Origin: Hibiscus mutabilis
Lineage: Eukaryota; Streptophyta; Magnoliopsida; Malvales; Malvaceae
DNA: 64,000 bases
Assembly (NCBI GenBank): GCA_019671005.1
Contig: CM033718.1
Coordinates: 22,510,014-22,574,013, forward strand
Reading direction: 5' to 3'
Position 1 is the first letter of the stretch, and every line of letters starts with the position of its first letter. This document shows, piece by piece, positions 12,234-25,172 of the stretch. The notes under the pieces were generated by a model that had not been told where the DNA came from, made no database searches, and worked only from the letters and a program-made list of their open reading frames with translations. The position numbers were made by a program, and so were the translations under genes.

Positions 12234-12241
12234 AATTTACG

Positions 12242-12921
12242 TAGAGGTGTGCAAAATCGAGTTCAGTTAATCGTTAAAATATTATTTTAGATAATCGATA
12301 AATTCAAGTTGTTTAATTTTCAACCCTAACCTTTAACTATTAAATCGGTTAATCGATTCATTGGTTAACCGAAATATTTGGTTCGGTTTCGCATACTAAT
12401 TTTTTTTTACTTTTTTATTAAAAAAATCAAATATAATAACATAATGAAAAATAAGCTAGTGTTTGAATTTTGAAATATTTGAAAAAGATAAATGTTAATG
12501 TATGGGAAGTGGGAATATGAAATAATTGACAATTGATGTTGAATTTTTTACTTCCCAAAATAATATAAATCCGCTAATATTTGGAAGGGAAATATATTAA
12601 AAATTACCGCTAGTTTTTTACTTTACAAGACAATAAAAGTATTCAAAAAATATTTGGAGAAGAGAATAAATTAACAATGATGCTAAAATTTTGCCAATAT
12701 AATTGTATAAATATGCATATTTTATATTGTATATATTATATCTGGTCGGTTCGATTACCCGCTTTTGTTTAAAAATACGAACTGTATCTGAACTGAAATA
12801 ATATCTTTTTAAAAAAGCCTACTGAAACTAATTTTTTTCAGTTCGATTGACCGTGCTTTCAAATAAATTTTTTCGGGTTTCAAATTCAATTTTGGTTTAT
12901 CAGAATTTTTGCACAGCCCTA
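12242..12921. mobile_element. hAT-type MITE, 680 bp, with 8 bp TSD
   Basis: Terminal inverted repeats are TAGAGGTGTGCAAAA (left) and TTTTTGCACAGCCCTA (right), which read alike when inverted. The flanks AATTTACG (12234-12241) and ATTTTACG (12922-12929) form an 8 bp TSD with one mismatch, the size made by hAT transposases. Sub-terminal GGTTCGGTTT-like tracts (about 12378 and 12745-12850) are common in this plant MITE type. It encodes nothing. Confidence 0.8.
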
Positions 12922-12929
12922 ATTTTACG

Positions 12930-13650
12930 TACAATTTTGACCAGAGTCGTATTCATTATTAAGGAAATGTCTCATGCATTGAAGGTAATTTTTTTTGTTT
13001 CTACAAGTACTTCAATTTTAAAGTTTAAATGTTTAGATTTAAGAGCTTAGGTTTAAGGATTGTGATTAGAAATTAGAGTTAAAATTTATAGCTTAAAAAT
13101 TAAGGTTTATGTTTCAATGTAATATGTTAGATGTTTAAGTTTTAATTTATAAACTTAAATTCTAACCTCAAACTATGAATTTAAACTATAATTCTTAAAT
13201 TATAAACAAAATTTCGCTATTTTAGGATCGTTATAGTTACGGCCGTTGTTCATCAAGGTTTCGGTTTTCGGCTTTCTTATCATCAAGTCACCAAATTTTT
13301 TAACCTTCCGACATTGGGTAGGCGTCAATATATGGAATATAAATAAAAAACTTATATTATATTGTTTTTGTTCTAGAATAGAAATATTTTATGTGATTTT
13401 CTCATCTCATATCATTTTTTTATAAAATTTGTATAACATTTATATAATATATATAGTTATAATCTAGAAAATCTATAAAAATAAATAAATAATGATATAA
13501 AAAATCTGATTATTATTTTATTTTAACAATAAAATACGCCCACAACCGTAAATTCTTAAACTATAAACTTTAAAAAGAGGGGCCGCTTTATAATTACCCT
13601 TATTATTGTTATAATATATACACTATATTTCTATGCGCTGTCATCATCTT
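12930..13650. other. Upstream intergenic region of the CCCH gene
   Basis: AT-rich. It contains a diffuse inverted repeat at about 13020-13205, where tracts like GTTTAAATGTTTAGATTTAA recur in complement. No gene seen. The proximal promoter lies at its right end. Confidence 0.5.
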
Positions 13651-13657
13651 TCTCACG

Positions 13658-13666
13658 TATAAATAG
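13658..13666 (+). promoter_or_regulatory. TATA box of the CCCH zinc-finger gene
   Basis: TATAAATAG lies about 300 bp upstream of the start codon. About 30 bp downstream, near 13690, is a C/T-rich plant-type initiation region (TACTCTTCTGCGG), preceded by CTAGGGTTTTT. The 5' UTR would then be about 280 nt. Confidence 0.7.
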
Positions 13667-13968
13667 AGGGGCTGCTTTCTAGGGTTTTTACTCTTCTGCG
13701 GACAATTTTCGATCAGTCGCGTCTCTCAAACTTCCGAAACTCTCAAAAAAGAGAGATTTTCTCTAAAAATCTTTTTAGGGTTTTCAATAACTGCTATTGG
13801 ACCTTTAAAAGAGTTTTCATAATATATATAATCGGATTAAGTTCTTAATCTGATTGATTTTTTTAAAAAGCTCTTCTTCGTCTTCTTCGATTACAGAATC
13901 TTTAGAGTAGGGATAAATTTTTGAAGCGGTAAAGGAATCTATATCGATTTTGAGATTTTTATAAAAAT

Positions 13969-16900
13969 ATGAAGCGATCGCGGAAAACGAACAGGGTTTC
14001 TTGGGCTCCAGGTGTTAATCTTTGTCAGGTATAGCCGCCATTATCATATCTTCAACCAATCATTACTGGTTTCATTGCCTTCTTTAACATATCTCTAAAC
14101 AGAAAAAAAGAGCTATAATCTGACATTTGAATCTTGATAATGTTTTTTTTTTGCTTTATTTTTACCTTTCGATTTATTAAGAACTTCGATCGACATATAT
14201 TGATCGTAGCTGGTATATTATTTAAAGATTTTAGCTTTTAACAATCTGATTTAATAATGATTATGATTCTGGAAATACTGATTCTCAATAATCCAGAGAT
14301 GCAATCTCTTATCAATTTGCTTAAAAATAATGTTAATTTAGAGTTAATTATTTAACAAGAATGATATATGAAGAATGGGGGGAAAGAGATGAATAATTAA
14401 TGAATCCCAGGAAAATTGTTTTGATAAAATTTGTTAATTGGAATAAAACTTGTAAAACAAATTTGGGTCTTCACCTAAAAACCATTTGGGAAAATCCAGA
14501 ATAAATTTAAATTTAATCTTCTACAAAATATCTGTGATAGTGATAAATTTCATTAAAGCTAGAAGTAAATTATCAATAAAATCTTTGAATCATAGGAATA
14601 CATGCCTATTTTTGTGTACCCTTAATTAAGATGCTAAAGAAACCTATCTGGCTCATAAGCTAAACTTTTTTCTCATTTTATGATGCTCTTAAAATGCATG
14701 GTTAAATTTTAACAACTTTGGCAAGAAGAGCTTTACCAGTATATGTGGATATGCATTGCCATTTTGAGGCCAGAAGAAGAGTATTTGCTGTGGGTTCATT
14801 CTTTTTTCTTCTTTTTTTTGAACAAAGGATTCATTCTTTTTTTTTTTTTTGAACAAAGGATTCATTCTTTAAACAAAGCATAATGGTGATATAAAATCTT
14901 CTTGAATGGTAAAAAATTTGGGAACTATTATTTCATATGCTTACTTACTAAAAAGGTAGTTGTGAAAAACACATTATTTCATCTCATATTATTTTCTTAT
15001 TCCTTGATTATTTGGATATCAATTTTAAAGATGTAGTTTCACTCACTAAAGATAAACTGCAATGTACAAAACACACAGTACAAAATGTGGTAGGAAAAGT
15101 CTTCAAAGCTAGGTGAAGTTGCTGTTATGTTCTTGGACAAGTTGTCTAGCACTAATTTTGACCAATGATCATAATAAGCCTAATGAGGTTACATTGTTAA
15201 AGAAAATAGTTTTTGATTAGCTTTAGACTTGAGTGTTTAGTTCCACAACAGCTATGGGTACGGTATATGATGGATGCGATCTGTCTTATACTGAAATGCA
15301 TTGAATTTGTTATGTATTTCTAAGTTGAGTACTGGTTCTGTTATGTTTCTGTGGGAGGTTCAACACTTCAACTTACTTGGTCTCATTTTGTTCCATGTAA
15401 TTACATCTATGGTTAAACATGAAAAAATGTTGGCAGGTTGATTCTCAGACAATAACTTGATCATACAGCTTTAGCTTCCTGCAGGAATTTTCATTTCATT
15501 AATTCTTGTCATGCCTGTATAGATGGCACAGATAAGTTGGGTGGATGTTAGTATAAGTTTATACACTTTAGGTACCAGGTTCAATAATTTCAATATCGAT
15601 ACTGATTTCATTTTGTGCATGAAGAATAGTTTTTGGTAGCTAATTATTTCTTTGGAAAATTTTTACTCTGCCTTTCATGTTGAATTTCTTGTGGCAGATG
15701 CCCCCATAAATTTGATTTGATGCTTAATGGCTATATGATTGTCTTCTATGGATTATGTACCTGACTAGTAAAGTAATTAAGAAAGATGATAAAAATTTGA
15801 CAAGGATAACATAATTTACTTTATGGTAATCAATTGGCAGAAACATGAAGTATGATAGGTTGTTTGGATGTCTGGTATAGTTCTTTGTTTTCCAGGTATA
15901 TATCATCGTTTATCTGACTGATCCTTTTATAAAAAAAAATACAATGCAAGTTAACTGTTTCAGTTCTAAGCAGAAAATTTTGAGTTTTGAGCTTGTATGT
16001 ACCTGGAAACTGTCGATTCATAATGTTATGTTGCTTTCAGTTGAGGTGTGCTGTATTGTTAGCGTTACTAGAATCTCTAAGTATGCTGTATTGAGCTTGT
16101 ATGTACCTGGAATTCATGCCATGAAGTTTATCTTTGTTCACAATCAGATAATTTTATAATTATTGACCTACTAAAGTGGTCTAATTCTGGTTATTGTCTC
16201 AGGTGAAGCTGTTTCTGAAAGAGGAATGCCCCTCAAAGGTTGGTTGTGAACATCATGATACTCTTCAAGCAAAAACATCATGGACATTGCATCCCAGTGG
16301 CATGTGTGCTACTGACCTTCCCCCTGGGTTTGAAGGCGGTCATTACGTTGGTGGATATAAGTATAATCTAGCTAATATACCTAGGATCCAATGGAAAAGT
16401 CCTCGTAAGGTAAGCAGATATATCTTTTCTGTTTTATCTATTTCAGAGTACCTCCTTTTTCTCATCTAGTTTTAGTACCCCTAGTGTAGAGAAAGACTTA
16501 TTCTTTAATATTATCTTCTGTATCACATTAGTCTTAAATTGAACTTTTTGCTTTCTGTCGCATTTAAACAGTTTGCCCTGAATTTTAACTGGCACGTTGT
16601 AGCCGGTGAAGAGAGCAAGGAAGTGGAGTTTCAGAAACTGCGAGAAAAGAGAGTGCTTGAAGCAGTTTATCCTCGCCTCAATGCTATTCCTCCGAAGTAT
16701 GTTTCATCCTTCTGTATACTTTATTAATTCCTTTTTTGTCTTTATCTGACTGAATTCCAATCATCCCATTTTTTGCAGTCCTGTTTCTCCGGATGTAGAA
16801 GTTGAACACTATGCTGATAGCCAAATACCTTATGTTCCTCTAACCCCAATCGAAGATGATGAGGGTGCAGATGTATCTTCTGGTATTGATGTCCCAAAAA

Positions 16901-17826
16901 CTGCCTCCAACTTTGAGACACCGGCATTGCTAATGCCCCCAGGTCTGTCCAACTCTGGAAATACCAATATGCCACATCGCGCTAGTTCAGCAGCTGAGGA
17001 ACCTATACCTGGTGTAAGCTCTGATATGATGGCAGCTGCTTTGGCTGCCATAACTACAGTCACAAAAAGCAAAGAGCAGGGAAGTTTGGTTGACACCGAT
17101 TTGCTTGTTAAAATCCTTAGTGATCCAGAAATGGTTGAGAAATTAATTCACAATCATGGTCATCCAAGTGTTGCTGCTGATGGCAAAGTGGTAAGTGCAC
17201 CTTCGTTTGTTTCAGAGCCAGAAATAGGACTTACTTCTCTACCCCTCTCAAAACCTGCTACAATTTCATCACCAATTCCAGCTGACAGAAACACAAACCA
17301 CTTAGTAAAAGAGTTCCAACCTGCGTTAAGTATGCCGGTTTCTAGGGCCAGCATCGCTTCCAATCTGAACATAAGTATGATTTCAGGACATAGGGCAGCA
17401 AATGGTACTAGTGCTGCATACTCAGCATTGAACCAGGTACAGCCTGCTCTTAGTATGATGCCGGTGCAGCCAGCCATCACTTCAACAACAGCCATGCAAA
17501 CAATGGAAGTAAACACAGTGAAGAATGCTAACTATTTTAAGAACCTGATAAGGGAACATGGAAGACAAAAGGAAGAAGCTAAAGCACGTAACATTTCACA
17601 AACTGCAAGTCATTTAAATCACAGTCAAAACTTAAAACCTGGTGCATCGAAAACCAAATTTCGAAAACCATGCATGTTTTATAACAGTTCAAAGGGGTGT
17701 CGTCAGGGGACCAATTGCACCTACTTGCATGATAACAAGTCACTTCAGTGTCAAATTGGCAGAACTTTGGAAACCCCGAGTGCTAAGAGAATGAAATTAA
17801 ACGGGGAAATTACTGGTAGGATATAA
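13969..17826 (+). CDS. CCCH zinc-finger protein, four exons, 479 aa (similar to Arabidopsis C3H6)
   Basis: The coding exons are 13969-14028, 16203-16409, 16572-16696 and 16779-17826. All introns are GT-AG and together they give 480 codons including TAA. The start is the ATG of MKRSRKTNRVSWAPGVNLCQ, after which a 2.17 kb first intron follows at once. Exon 2 has the conserved LPPGFEGGHYVGGY segment, exon 3 FNWHVVAGEES, and exon 4 a low-complexity, Ser/Ala/Pro-rich middle. The single zinc finger is near the C-terminus, with the exact spacing C-X8-C-X5-C-X3-H (CMFYNSSKGC to CTYLH), followed by a basic KRMKLNG stretch that may be a nuclear signal. CCCH fingers bind RNA or DNA; the target is unknown. 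The resemblance to Arabidopsis zinc-finger CCCH protein 6 (slightly shorter) is from memory. This is the only intact-looking host gene here. Confidence 0.9.
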
Positions 17827-18440
17827 GTAAAGACGGAGTATGTCTTTGTTTTTGGGGGTGATTTTTTTTTTCTGTAGGTGCAATTACCACTTCCTTTCCT
17901 TTCAAGTGTACAGACTTTCTCATTCGGTTAGACATTGAAGATAGTTTCCACCCAAAAAAGGTTGAGAATTATTATAACGAGTAGTTAATTTATTGAGTAC
18001 TTAAGTAGGGAAAGGAGTGAAATTTTAAATTTAGGTAGAAAAGCAGAATTAAATGAAAGATAAAATTAGAGAAAAACCGATTTTTCATTACAGTAAAATC
18101 AAGAGCGCATTTTTTGTTTGATATTAGATCGTAAAAAAAAACTAAGAATAAAGAACAAATATTATCATATAATTAAAATTATATATTTTATTTTATGTCT
18201 TCAAGAATAAAGAACAAATATTTCCATTAACCGCTTATTTTCCAGCATTGGCCGCTAAATTTTGATTTGTTTTTCTTTGGTAAATAAAGAGAATACTTAA
18301 CAAAGATATTTAACTAGTTTAGTTCCCATTGGGAAAAGATGAAATTGAGAAGCGAAGTCTTTATCTAGAACAATCTTTGTCATCCCATTGGCGAACTGAT
18401 TGCTTTCACGTATATATCATATATATCAATCATTAAAGTC
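17827..18440 (+). other. 3' UTR and downstream flank of the CCCH gene
   Basis: AT-rich, with possible AATAAA-type poly(A) signals at about 18147, 18205 and 18283. No gene seen. Confidence 0.5.
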
Positions 18441-20300
18441 GAGACCACATTATGTCTTGCAGCAGCCTCACCACATCCATTTATCTGTCTCTAACACCAT
18501 TCAACGTGCACCATAACTCCATGCCATGGAAAGGCCTTCATAAACACCTGATACCTCTGCGACCAGGGCTAAGCATCGACCCAACCCTTTCGAGCAACCA
18601 ATCAACCAACAGCCCTTCTCGTCACGGAGAATTCCCCCACATGAGGCCATATTGGAGGCACCATTCCTTGGACCATCGGTATTCTACTTTAAACATCGCG
18701 ATTGTTGCTGCCATGGATTCTGTACCACACCTACTGCTGTCTGTTGCAATTGCTCTTACTGCTTCAGCTTGCAATCTTCTGCTCCTCATTAGGACCGATT
18801 CATGTTCTACACTTCCGGGACTGAAGACAACCTCATTACGCTGAAGCCATAAACGAATAAAAGATCCCAATCAGTTTCATCCTTGGCAAAGTAACTTGGG
18901 TTTGCTAAATTAGTGCGTACCCAATCCTTCAAGTTTATGGACAAAAATTCCGCAACTCTCTCTGGTTTAATTAGAGCTGTCCAAGTCGAATTTGCAACAC
19001 ATGTTCGTAAAACATGGTCCACGCCTTCGCAAACCGCTCCACATACTGCACATCCTGCATCTGTCTTAACGGACTCGTTTACTGTTTGTCATCAACTCCT
19101 TACAAACTAACCATAAGAAAGTCTTGATTCTTTGGAGTCCACGATATTTTGAAATTAAAGACTCACTAGACTGTCCAGCACGTCTTTCATAAGCCGAGTT
19201 AACTGTGAATTTGCGATTTGCACCCCAAACAGTCATCTGGTGCAGCAGGGGAAGGAGGCTTTATAGCTACAATTCGGAGAAGGATGGAATTAGGTAGAAG
19301 ATGCCTGAATTTCTTCCATCTCCACTCACCCTCGTCGTTTACCATAGAGGCAATCGGACATAATCTCTCTGATAAAACCGTCCGGTCACCTACATTTTCT
19401 CGCTAAGGTCCCTTCTCTCCAACTCAATGATCAAGCCAAAAATCAACCTTCCGGCCATTACCGATTTGCCAAGTTAAGCTTTGTCGCAAGTCCTCTCAAT
19501 CTGTACAGACCCCCTTCCACAAACTTGAGCAAATATATTTCTAAATGTCATAGGAACCCCTTCACCAAATTTATATTTAGCGCGGAGAAGTTGTACCAAA
19601 AAAATAATCCGTTTTAAATAAAAGATTAAAGGCTGTTTTCATAAGGAACGTCTCATTTTGCAGTGATGGTTGTTTGAAACCCGGTCAACAAGTGGATATT
19701 GGTTGATATATTTCGCCCCATTTGATCAAATGAATTCTTTTACCTTCTCTCGTATGACTCCAAAGAAAATTTTTGATTAATAGTTCAATCTCATAGCATG
19801 TACTCTTTTGGCAAAACTGAAATTTGCATGGTTAAATACCTTTCCAAGTTGTTTGGCCAATGTAATGTAATTCTATCGGCTAACGACAATTGTTTGGCCA
19901 TCTAACTGGTTAAATACCTTTCCAAGTTGCGACCTACACTTATTTGAGACCGTAAATCATACAGAATATTTATTGAAAATTATATGTTTGTCTTTGCGAT
20001 ACTAATCTAGTGCCCGGACACAGTGCAAAACTCATCCATAACATCTGGTAACACATGAAGTTGCTTCTACAAATAAAATCACGTGATCAACCCAAAATAG
20101 ATGTGAGATATATGGAATATCTTTCGAGGCCATGAAGGGTATCCACTCCTTGTTAACTTTGCATTGTATTGCCTGTTTTAGGCGTTCCATACACAACACA
20201 AATAAACATGGTGATAATGAGTTATTTGTCGAATTCACGTGGTTGGCTTAAATTTTAAAGTTACTGAGTCATTCTAAAAGATCATATTGAAATAACACAC
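18440..20300 (-). pseudogene. L1-type LINE relic: RT thumb to RNase H part
   Basis: Read right to left, pieces follow the order of an L1 ORF2. At 20238-20032 lies an RT palm fragment with NSLSPCLFVLCMERL and a decayed catalytic box FWVDHVILFVEA, in place of F/YADD. Around 19800-19700 is ELLIKNFLWSHTREGKR. At 19022-18870 is the zf-RVT type DHVLRTC with LIKPERVAEFLS, and then a tail (18870-18622) leading toward RNase H. Stops and frame changes occur throughout. The YADD box is lost, so the relic is old. A short duplication (GGTTAAATACCTTTCCAAGT at about 19831 and 19908) lies inside it. Confidence 0.7.
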
Positions 20301-21252
20301 CTCATTATAATATTCCTAAGACTATCAAGAATTCCAACATCCTGTAATGTATCGTCAATGAACGATCACTCCAATGTATCATATGTTTTCAATTTTGAGA
20401 ATTTTTTAGGATTTTTTCCGAATTGTTAAGTATTTTCAATTTATATATAAGCACATTTCAAGTTTGGCCTTTATATATATATATTTTTTAAAATTGAACT
20501 AATTTCGTTTTTTTGTAATTTTTTTTGATTTTTCACATCTATTTGAACTTTTTAGAATTTATATATAGATATTTTAATTTAAAAAATCAAATTTTTTAGA
20601 TATTAAAGATTTTTTTTTTACTTTTTCGTTTTTATATATTAAAAAAATTCAATTGCAACATCCTCGAGTCCCTAACCGAAAATTATAAGAAACTGATGCT
20701 AACAAATCAACAAATTGTAACATTTTCGAATCTCGAACCGAATATTATAAGAAACTGATGATAAAAAATAATAAATTGTAATATCTTAAAATTTTTGAAC
20801 TAATAATTTTACGAATCCCATGACGGAAAAGTTGGTTGATGATTATTTTATTAATTGAATATCTGAAATCTGTACCTCAAATTAATCTAAAGTCTATTCC
20901 GAGAATTGTTTAATAAATGAATGTACGATTTGACAAAGGATGTACCAAATTGAAAAGTGTGAGAAGTGGATGTCTTACATGATGTTCGGGTTCTAAATTG
21001 AAGTTAGTGGATTTTGTCAAATTATTAGATTATAAGTATTTTAGATTTATATCCAATACACTGGTGAAAACTTTTAAAGTTTATTGACTCAATTTATGGC
21101 GTAGGTTTTGTGTTTAGGTTCAGTAGTTTAGAATTTACGGGTAATGATTAGAATTTAGAGGTTAGAGTTTAGATTTTAGGGTAATATGTTGAGAATTTAA
21201 ATTCTAACTCTAAACCTTAATTCTATTCACAATCACTAAATTCTAAACCTTA
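20301..21252. other. AT-rich intergenic DNA with a small tandem repeat
   Basis: At 20651-20835 a unit of 61-62 bp is repeated about 2.5 times, starting at about 20651, 20713 and 20774 with AATTGNAAC-like bases and sharing ATTATAAGAAACTGATG. At 21110-21250 a diffuse inverted repeat of GTTTAGAATTT-type tracts resembles the one at 13020-13205. No gene seen. Confidence 0.6.
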
Positions 21253-21637
21253 TACATTAGCAGGTTCGTCCATTCACAGGTGTGACATGTGACACATCAC
21301 AGGGCTTCAAAATTTGAGGGTCCCACACTTTAAAAAAACTTTGCTAACCCAAAAATATTGTTTTCCTAAAATAAAAGCCTTTTAATTTTCTCCCTTATTA
21401 TCTCAAGAATTTAATTATAATTAATTCTTCTTAAAAAACTCACCAAATTTATGGTGTTTAACAAACAAAAAATTCTTATTTATGTCCGTCATAATTTTAA
21501 TATTCTTCAATTACTTTAGATTCAACAATTAATTAGTAGGAATTATTCAAAAAACAATCAACTAATAATATTCATCTTCTAAAGGAAAAAAAAAGTTTCT
21601 ACTACTATTTTTAATTAGTGTTTTGAAGGTTGAATTC

Positions 21638-23544
21638 TGTAATCGCTAATTTTGTCCAGGGTGAACTCGTTTTTATTTCTGTTTTTACAATAATGGGCTT
21701 ATATATGTTACTACTATCTAAATATATATGAAGGGCTTTGTTTACTTTATTTATTTTCATTAAAACCAAAAACACCAAAAATATTACTAGTATTACATAT
21801 ATATGTATGTTGCTATATTGTTACCCAATTCACTATCTTATTATACTATTTATTATCCTAGTATATGTTATGTTATCTAAAACCCAAAAGTCAAAAAATA
21901 TTACTATAATATGTATGTTATTATATGTATATCAAGTAGGAGTCACTAGAATGTGATTGTTATATATATGGTTATTAACCATTTAGGCATGTATATTATA
22001 AAGCTATAATGTATAGTATTATAAAGCTATAATGTATAGTATCTATATTATATATTAAATGTAGTTTTGAAGTTTATAATATCTATGTTTTTCTAAAGTA
22101 TATTATGGTTTTCTTAAGGTATTTAATATGCATAAATGGTTTTGTAAAGTTTACATACAATTTATATATTTAAAGTATATATTATGTGACTTTTTTTTAA
22201 GTTTATAAAATATTTCTTCTGTAAATTTATGATAGTCATATGTATGCTTGTAGTATTTTGGGCCTTGTTGCTTTAGGTTTGTTTTGTCTATTTTTTGTTT
22301 AGTTTGGGCCTACTTATTTTTGGGCTTATATTGCTAGGTTTAGATTAGTTTGGGCCTTTTATGTTTTTTGGGTTTGCATAGCTTGGGTGGGCCTTAGGCC
22401 TTTAAATTAAATTAGGCAAATTAATTTAATTAATTTAGATCGTGTGCTCGTCTCAAAGGGGCACGATCCTCAAGTTAATTAAATTAGTTCTAGGTTTTTA
22501 GAGCCTTGGTCAGATTAGGGTGTGAATTAATTTAGTGAATTTAAATTTATCCTTGGCTTATTGGGGTAAATGCTAAATTCATTAAATTAATTGAACATTT
22601 CATAATTACTTTTAGATAAAATCAATTTCAAGTTAAGATTTACATTAAATTACAAATTAATCACCATAATTTAGGGTTTCTAGTCTTTTAGGGCTAATTA
22701 ATTCAAGGTTAAGTATTAGAATCATCTGGTTAATAAATAGATCACTAATTGGGATTTCTAATAAGTTTGGCCTTCCTTTTGTGTGTTTATATTTATGTCT
22801 TTGATTGTCATGCCTTAATTGTCATTCATATAACCTTTAATCTTGATTGCATTCCTAATTAACCTAAATCGTAAAAGGGAAGTACTTATTAATTCCAATA
22901 TTTGTGTCGTAACAATCCGAGCTTAAAGGATGTTGACCAAATATTCAGATTAATTCTTACCATCCTGAGGTAACTGGATTAAAAGTTAACAAAATCATCA
23001 CATCATACTTAAATGCTTGCATCATGCATAAAGGTGATGTACGGAAGTCGAACCATAAATTAAGACGGCAATCAGGCTTATTCGATGTCGGTTTAATCTA
23101 TGGTCTGATATATCGTCAATCTTATTAATTAAATGTCCAATTAATTTGAATCCACCAATTCGATAAAACCCGTGTAATTAAGGTTAATTTTCATTTAAGA
23201 GCTCTGAATTGAATTCAATATAAATTTTAAAGATTTTCATCCCTTTAAAAGCAACAATTATTTTGGTACTGATTTTCGGGCTTGATGGGGGTGCTAATCC
23301 TTCCCCACGCGTAACCAACTCCCGGACCCTTTCACAACGAATCTCTAGTTTCTTATGGTGTCCAGCCTACCTGACCCGAGTGGCTGGTGGCGACTCTAAG
23401 CTTTCATCATTTTCAAAAATTAAGGTTTCCAAAAGAAATCCCCATTCTGTTAAAAGATTTTCATTAATGATTTAAGGGGATAATTCGTAGCGCCTAATTT
23501 AGGTACGATCTACACGATTTTCCTTTCAAAAAAAGGTCGCTACA
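21638..23544 (+). repeat. Solo LTR of the left gypsy family, perfect TSD
   Basis: Starts TGTAATCGCTAATTTTGTCC and ends AGGTCGCTACA, flanked on both sides by AATTC (21633-21637 and 23545-23549). Sequence matches the inverted LTR at 7199-11091 at both ends and in the interior. There is no internal region, PBS or second LTR, so it is a recombination remnant. It contains a 22 bp direct duplication near 22005-22040 (AAAGCTATAATGTATAGTAT). Confidence 0.9.
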
Positions 23545-23549
23545 AATTC

Positions 23550-24097
23550 TTAATCGGGGAATTTGAAGATTTTGAAGTTTTGATAAAGCTATTGTTTCTC
23601 TCAATAGGAGATTTGAACAATACCAAGACTATAAAAAAATTGAGTTTTAGTTTATTTCTAATAAGTTGCGGTCACTAGATGATGAGAGTCTAAAGTCTCA
23701 CTATGCTTATTTTGAGTCTATTCTTAAGAATAAAGGACAATCTGATATTGATGGAAATAGATTGTATTTGGAGTTGAGGCTGCTAAGAGAGTTCTTGCCT
23801 GTCGAAAAAAATGATCCACTAGAAATTTTGAGATTTTTGAAAGGTAATATTCTTCCTAATGCTATTATTGCATGTAAAATTTTGTTGACTATTCCTGTAA
23901 CAGCTGCATCCGCATAAAGAAACTTTTCCAAATTGAAGTTGTTGAATACTTATATGTGCTCTATAGTGTCACAAAAAAGGCTTAATGGGTTAGCATTGAA
24001 AACAATTGAGAATGATATTTTTAAAAAAGTTGACTATGAAGATTTGGTTGGCCATTTTGTTTCTAAGAGTGTTCAGATGGTGGCATTTTTTAAATAA
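23550..24097 (+). pseudogene. hAT transposase C-terminus with dimerisation domain (TTF/ZMYM1-like)
   Basis: One frame runs from about 23666 to the TAA at 24095-24097. It contains YLELRLLREFLP, then PNAIIACKILLTIPVTAASA, then RNFSKLKLLNTYMCS, QKRLNGLALKTIE and the C-terminus. This is the hAT dimerisation region (the family block is usually A-E-R-S/N-F-S-K-L). An in-frame TAA at 23915 replaces the expected glutamate codon of that block. The catalytic N-terminal part is missing, removed or displaced by the solo LTR. It is a dead fragment. Confidence 0.8.
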
Positions 24098-24296
24098 AAT
24101 GTCACGATTATAGAGTTACTTTGCGACATTGTATTAGTTTCATATGTTTGAAATTTTTTTATTTTGTAACAAACAATAGTAATATAATAAATTTTTAATA
24201 TTTTACAATTTTATCTTATTATAAAATATTTTAGGGGCCTCATTTTAAAAAGTATCATAGAGCCCGCACATCTTTTGGGACGTACTTGTACATTAT

Positions 24297-24957
24297 ATAA
24301 GTTTTAAGCATTTTATGAGAAGTGGTAAATATATATGTATATAAACAAAATCATTTGATCATTATTTTCCTATCCACCAAATCCACCACTCTAAACCTTC
24401 TATTTTCTTTCATTTGCTTCATCTTCAACCTCTCAAAATCACCATGGTTAAATATTTAAAATCTTAAGAGAGAGAAAGCAAGAAAATCAAAATAAATCCT
24501 TGGTGCATGGACAAATAAAGGATAGATAAAGTTAGCCCATAAGTCAAGCTTCCCTCTGGCATGTTTAGATTGTATTTTCAATTCATCTAGTAAGGTAATA
24601 AATTCCTAAATCCTAGGTCCCTCATTTTGAGTTCATGCATGATCATTGATCTTAGAAATAGTTTTATAACATTGTGTTTTTTTGTTAAATTATATTAATT
24701 GAAGTTCAAAAAGTGGCTGGATCTCACTGAATTGAAAAGTATAGAATGATAGCCCTTGAGTCTATGTCGTTGAAGTTATGCTTTAAATTTGATTATAGTA
24801 TATCAACAGTAAATCTTGTAAACCGCAATCTCCTTAAACATATGAATTATTGTCCTCTTGGAATATCAAATCAAAATTATAAATGAAAAATCTAAATTAA
24901 ATTGTGAGAAAATAACATAAGTAGGAGGGAAAATAGAAGAGAAATTGAAATAAAAAA
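24297..24957. other. Intergenic DNA, nothing assigned
   Basis: AT-rich. A C/T-rich stretch at 24370-24440 ending in ACCATGG resembles an LTR leader, but no terminus, PBS or ORF supports that. Confidence 0.4.
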
Positions 24958-25065
24958 TATTCACATTTTTTACTGTTAGTCTCATCCATCCATTTTACTC
25001 ATCCAATTGCCATGGATTAATGTAAAACTAAATGAGTTTTACACCTTGTAACTGGATCCCATCCC
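24958..25065. mobile_element. MITE fragment, right half
   Basis: The end TGTAACTGGATCCCATCCC and the GTAAAACTAAATGAGTTTTACA block are the same as the right half of the complete MITE at 29087-29309. The left half is absent. Confidence 0.7.
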
Positions 25066-25172
25066 ATATATATATATATATATATGAGATAGGATCCACT
25101 TATACAGTGTAAAACTCTTTAAGCTTTACACGTTTTTTGGATCGTTGGATGACTGAAATAGATGGCTCATAT

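Larger units (their letters stand above)
21261..24288 (+). mobile_element. hAT transposon relic, split by a solo LTR
   Basis: The ends are CAGGTTCGTCC (21261) and GGACGTACTTG (ending 24288), imperfect inverted repeats with 9 of 11 positions matching. The flanks TACATTAG (21253-21260) and TACATTAT (24289-24296) form an 8 bp TSD with one mismatch. The interior retains only a transposase C-terminus. About 1.1 kb remains once the 1.9 kb solo LTR and its TSD are removed, so most of the transposase was deleted. Confidence 0.8.

Noticed and set aside
18452..18844. 130-codon plus-strand ORF
   Set aside because: It is antisense to the LINE relic; the minus strand carries the recognisable LINE sequence.
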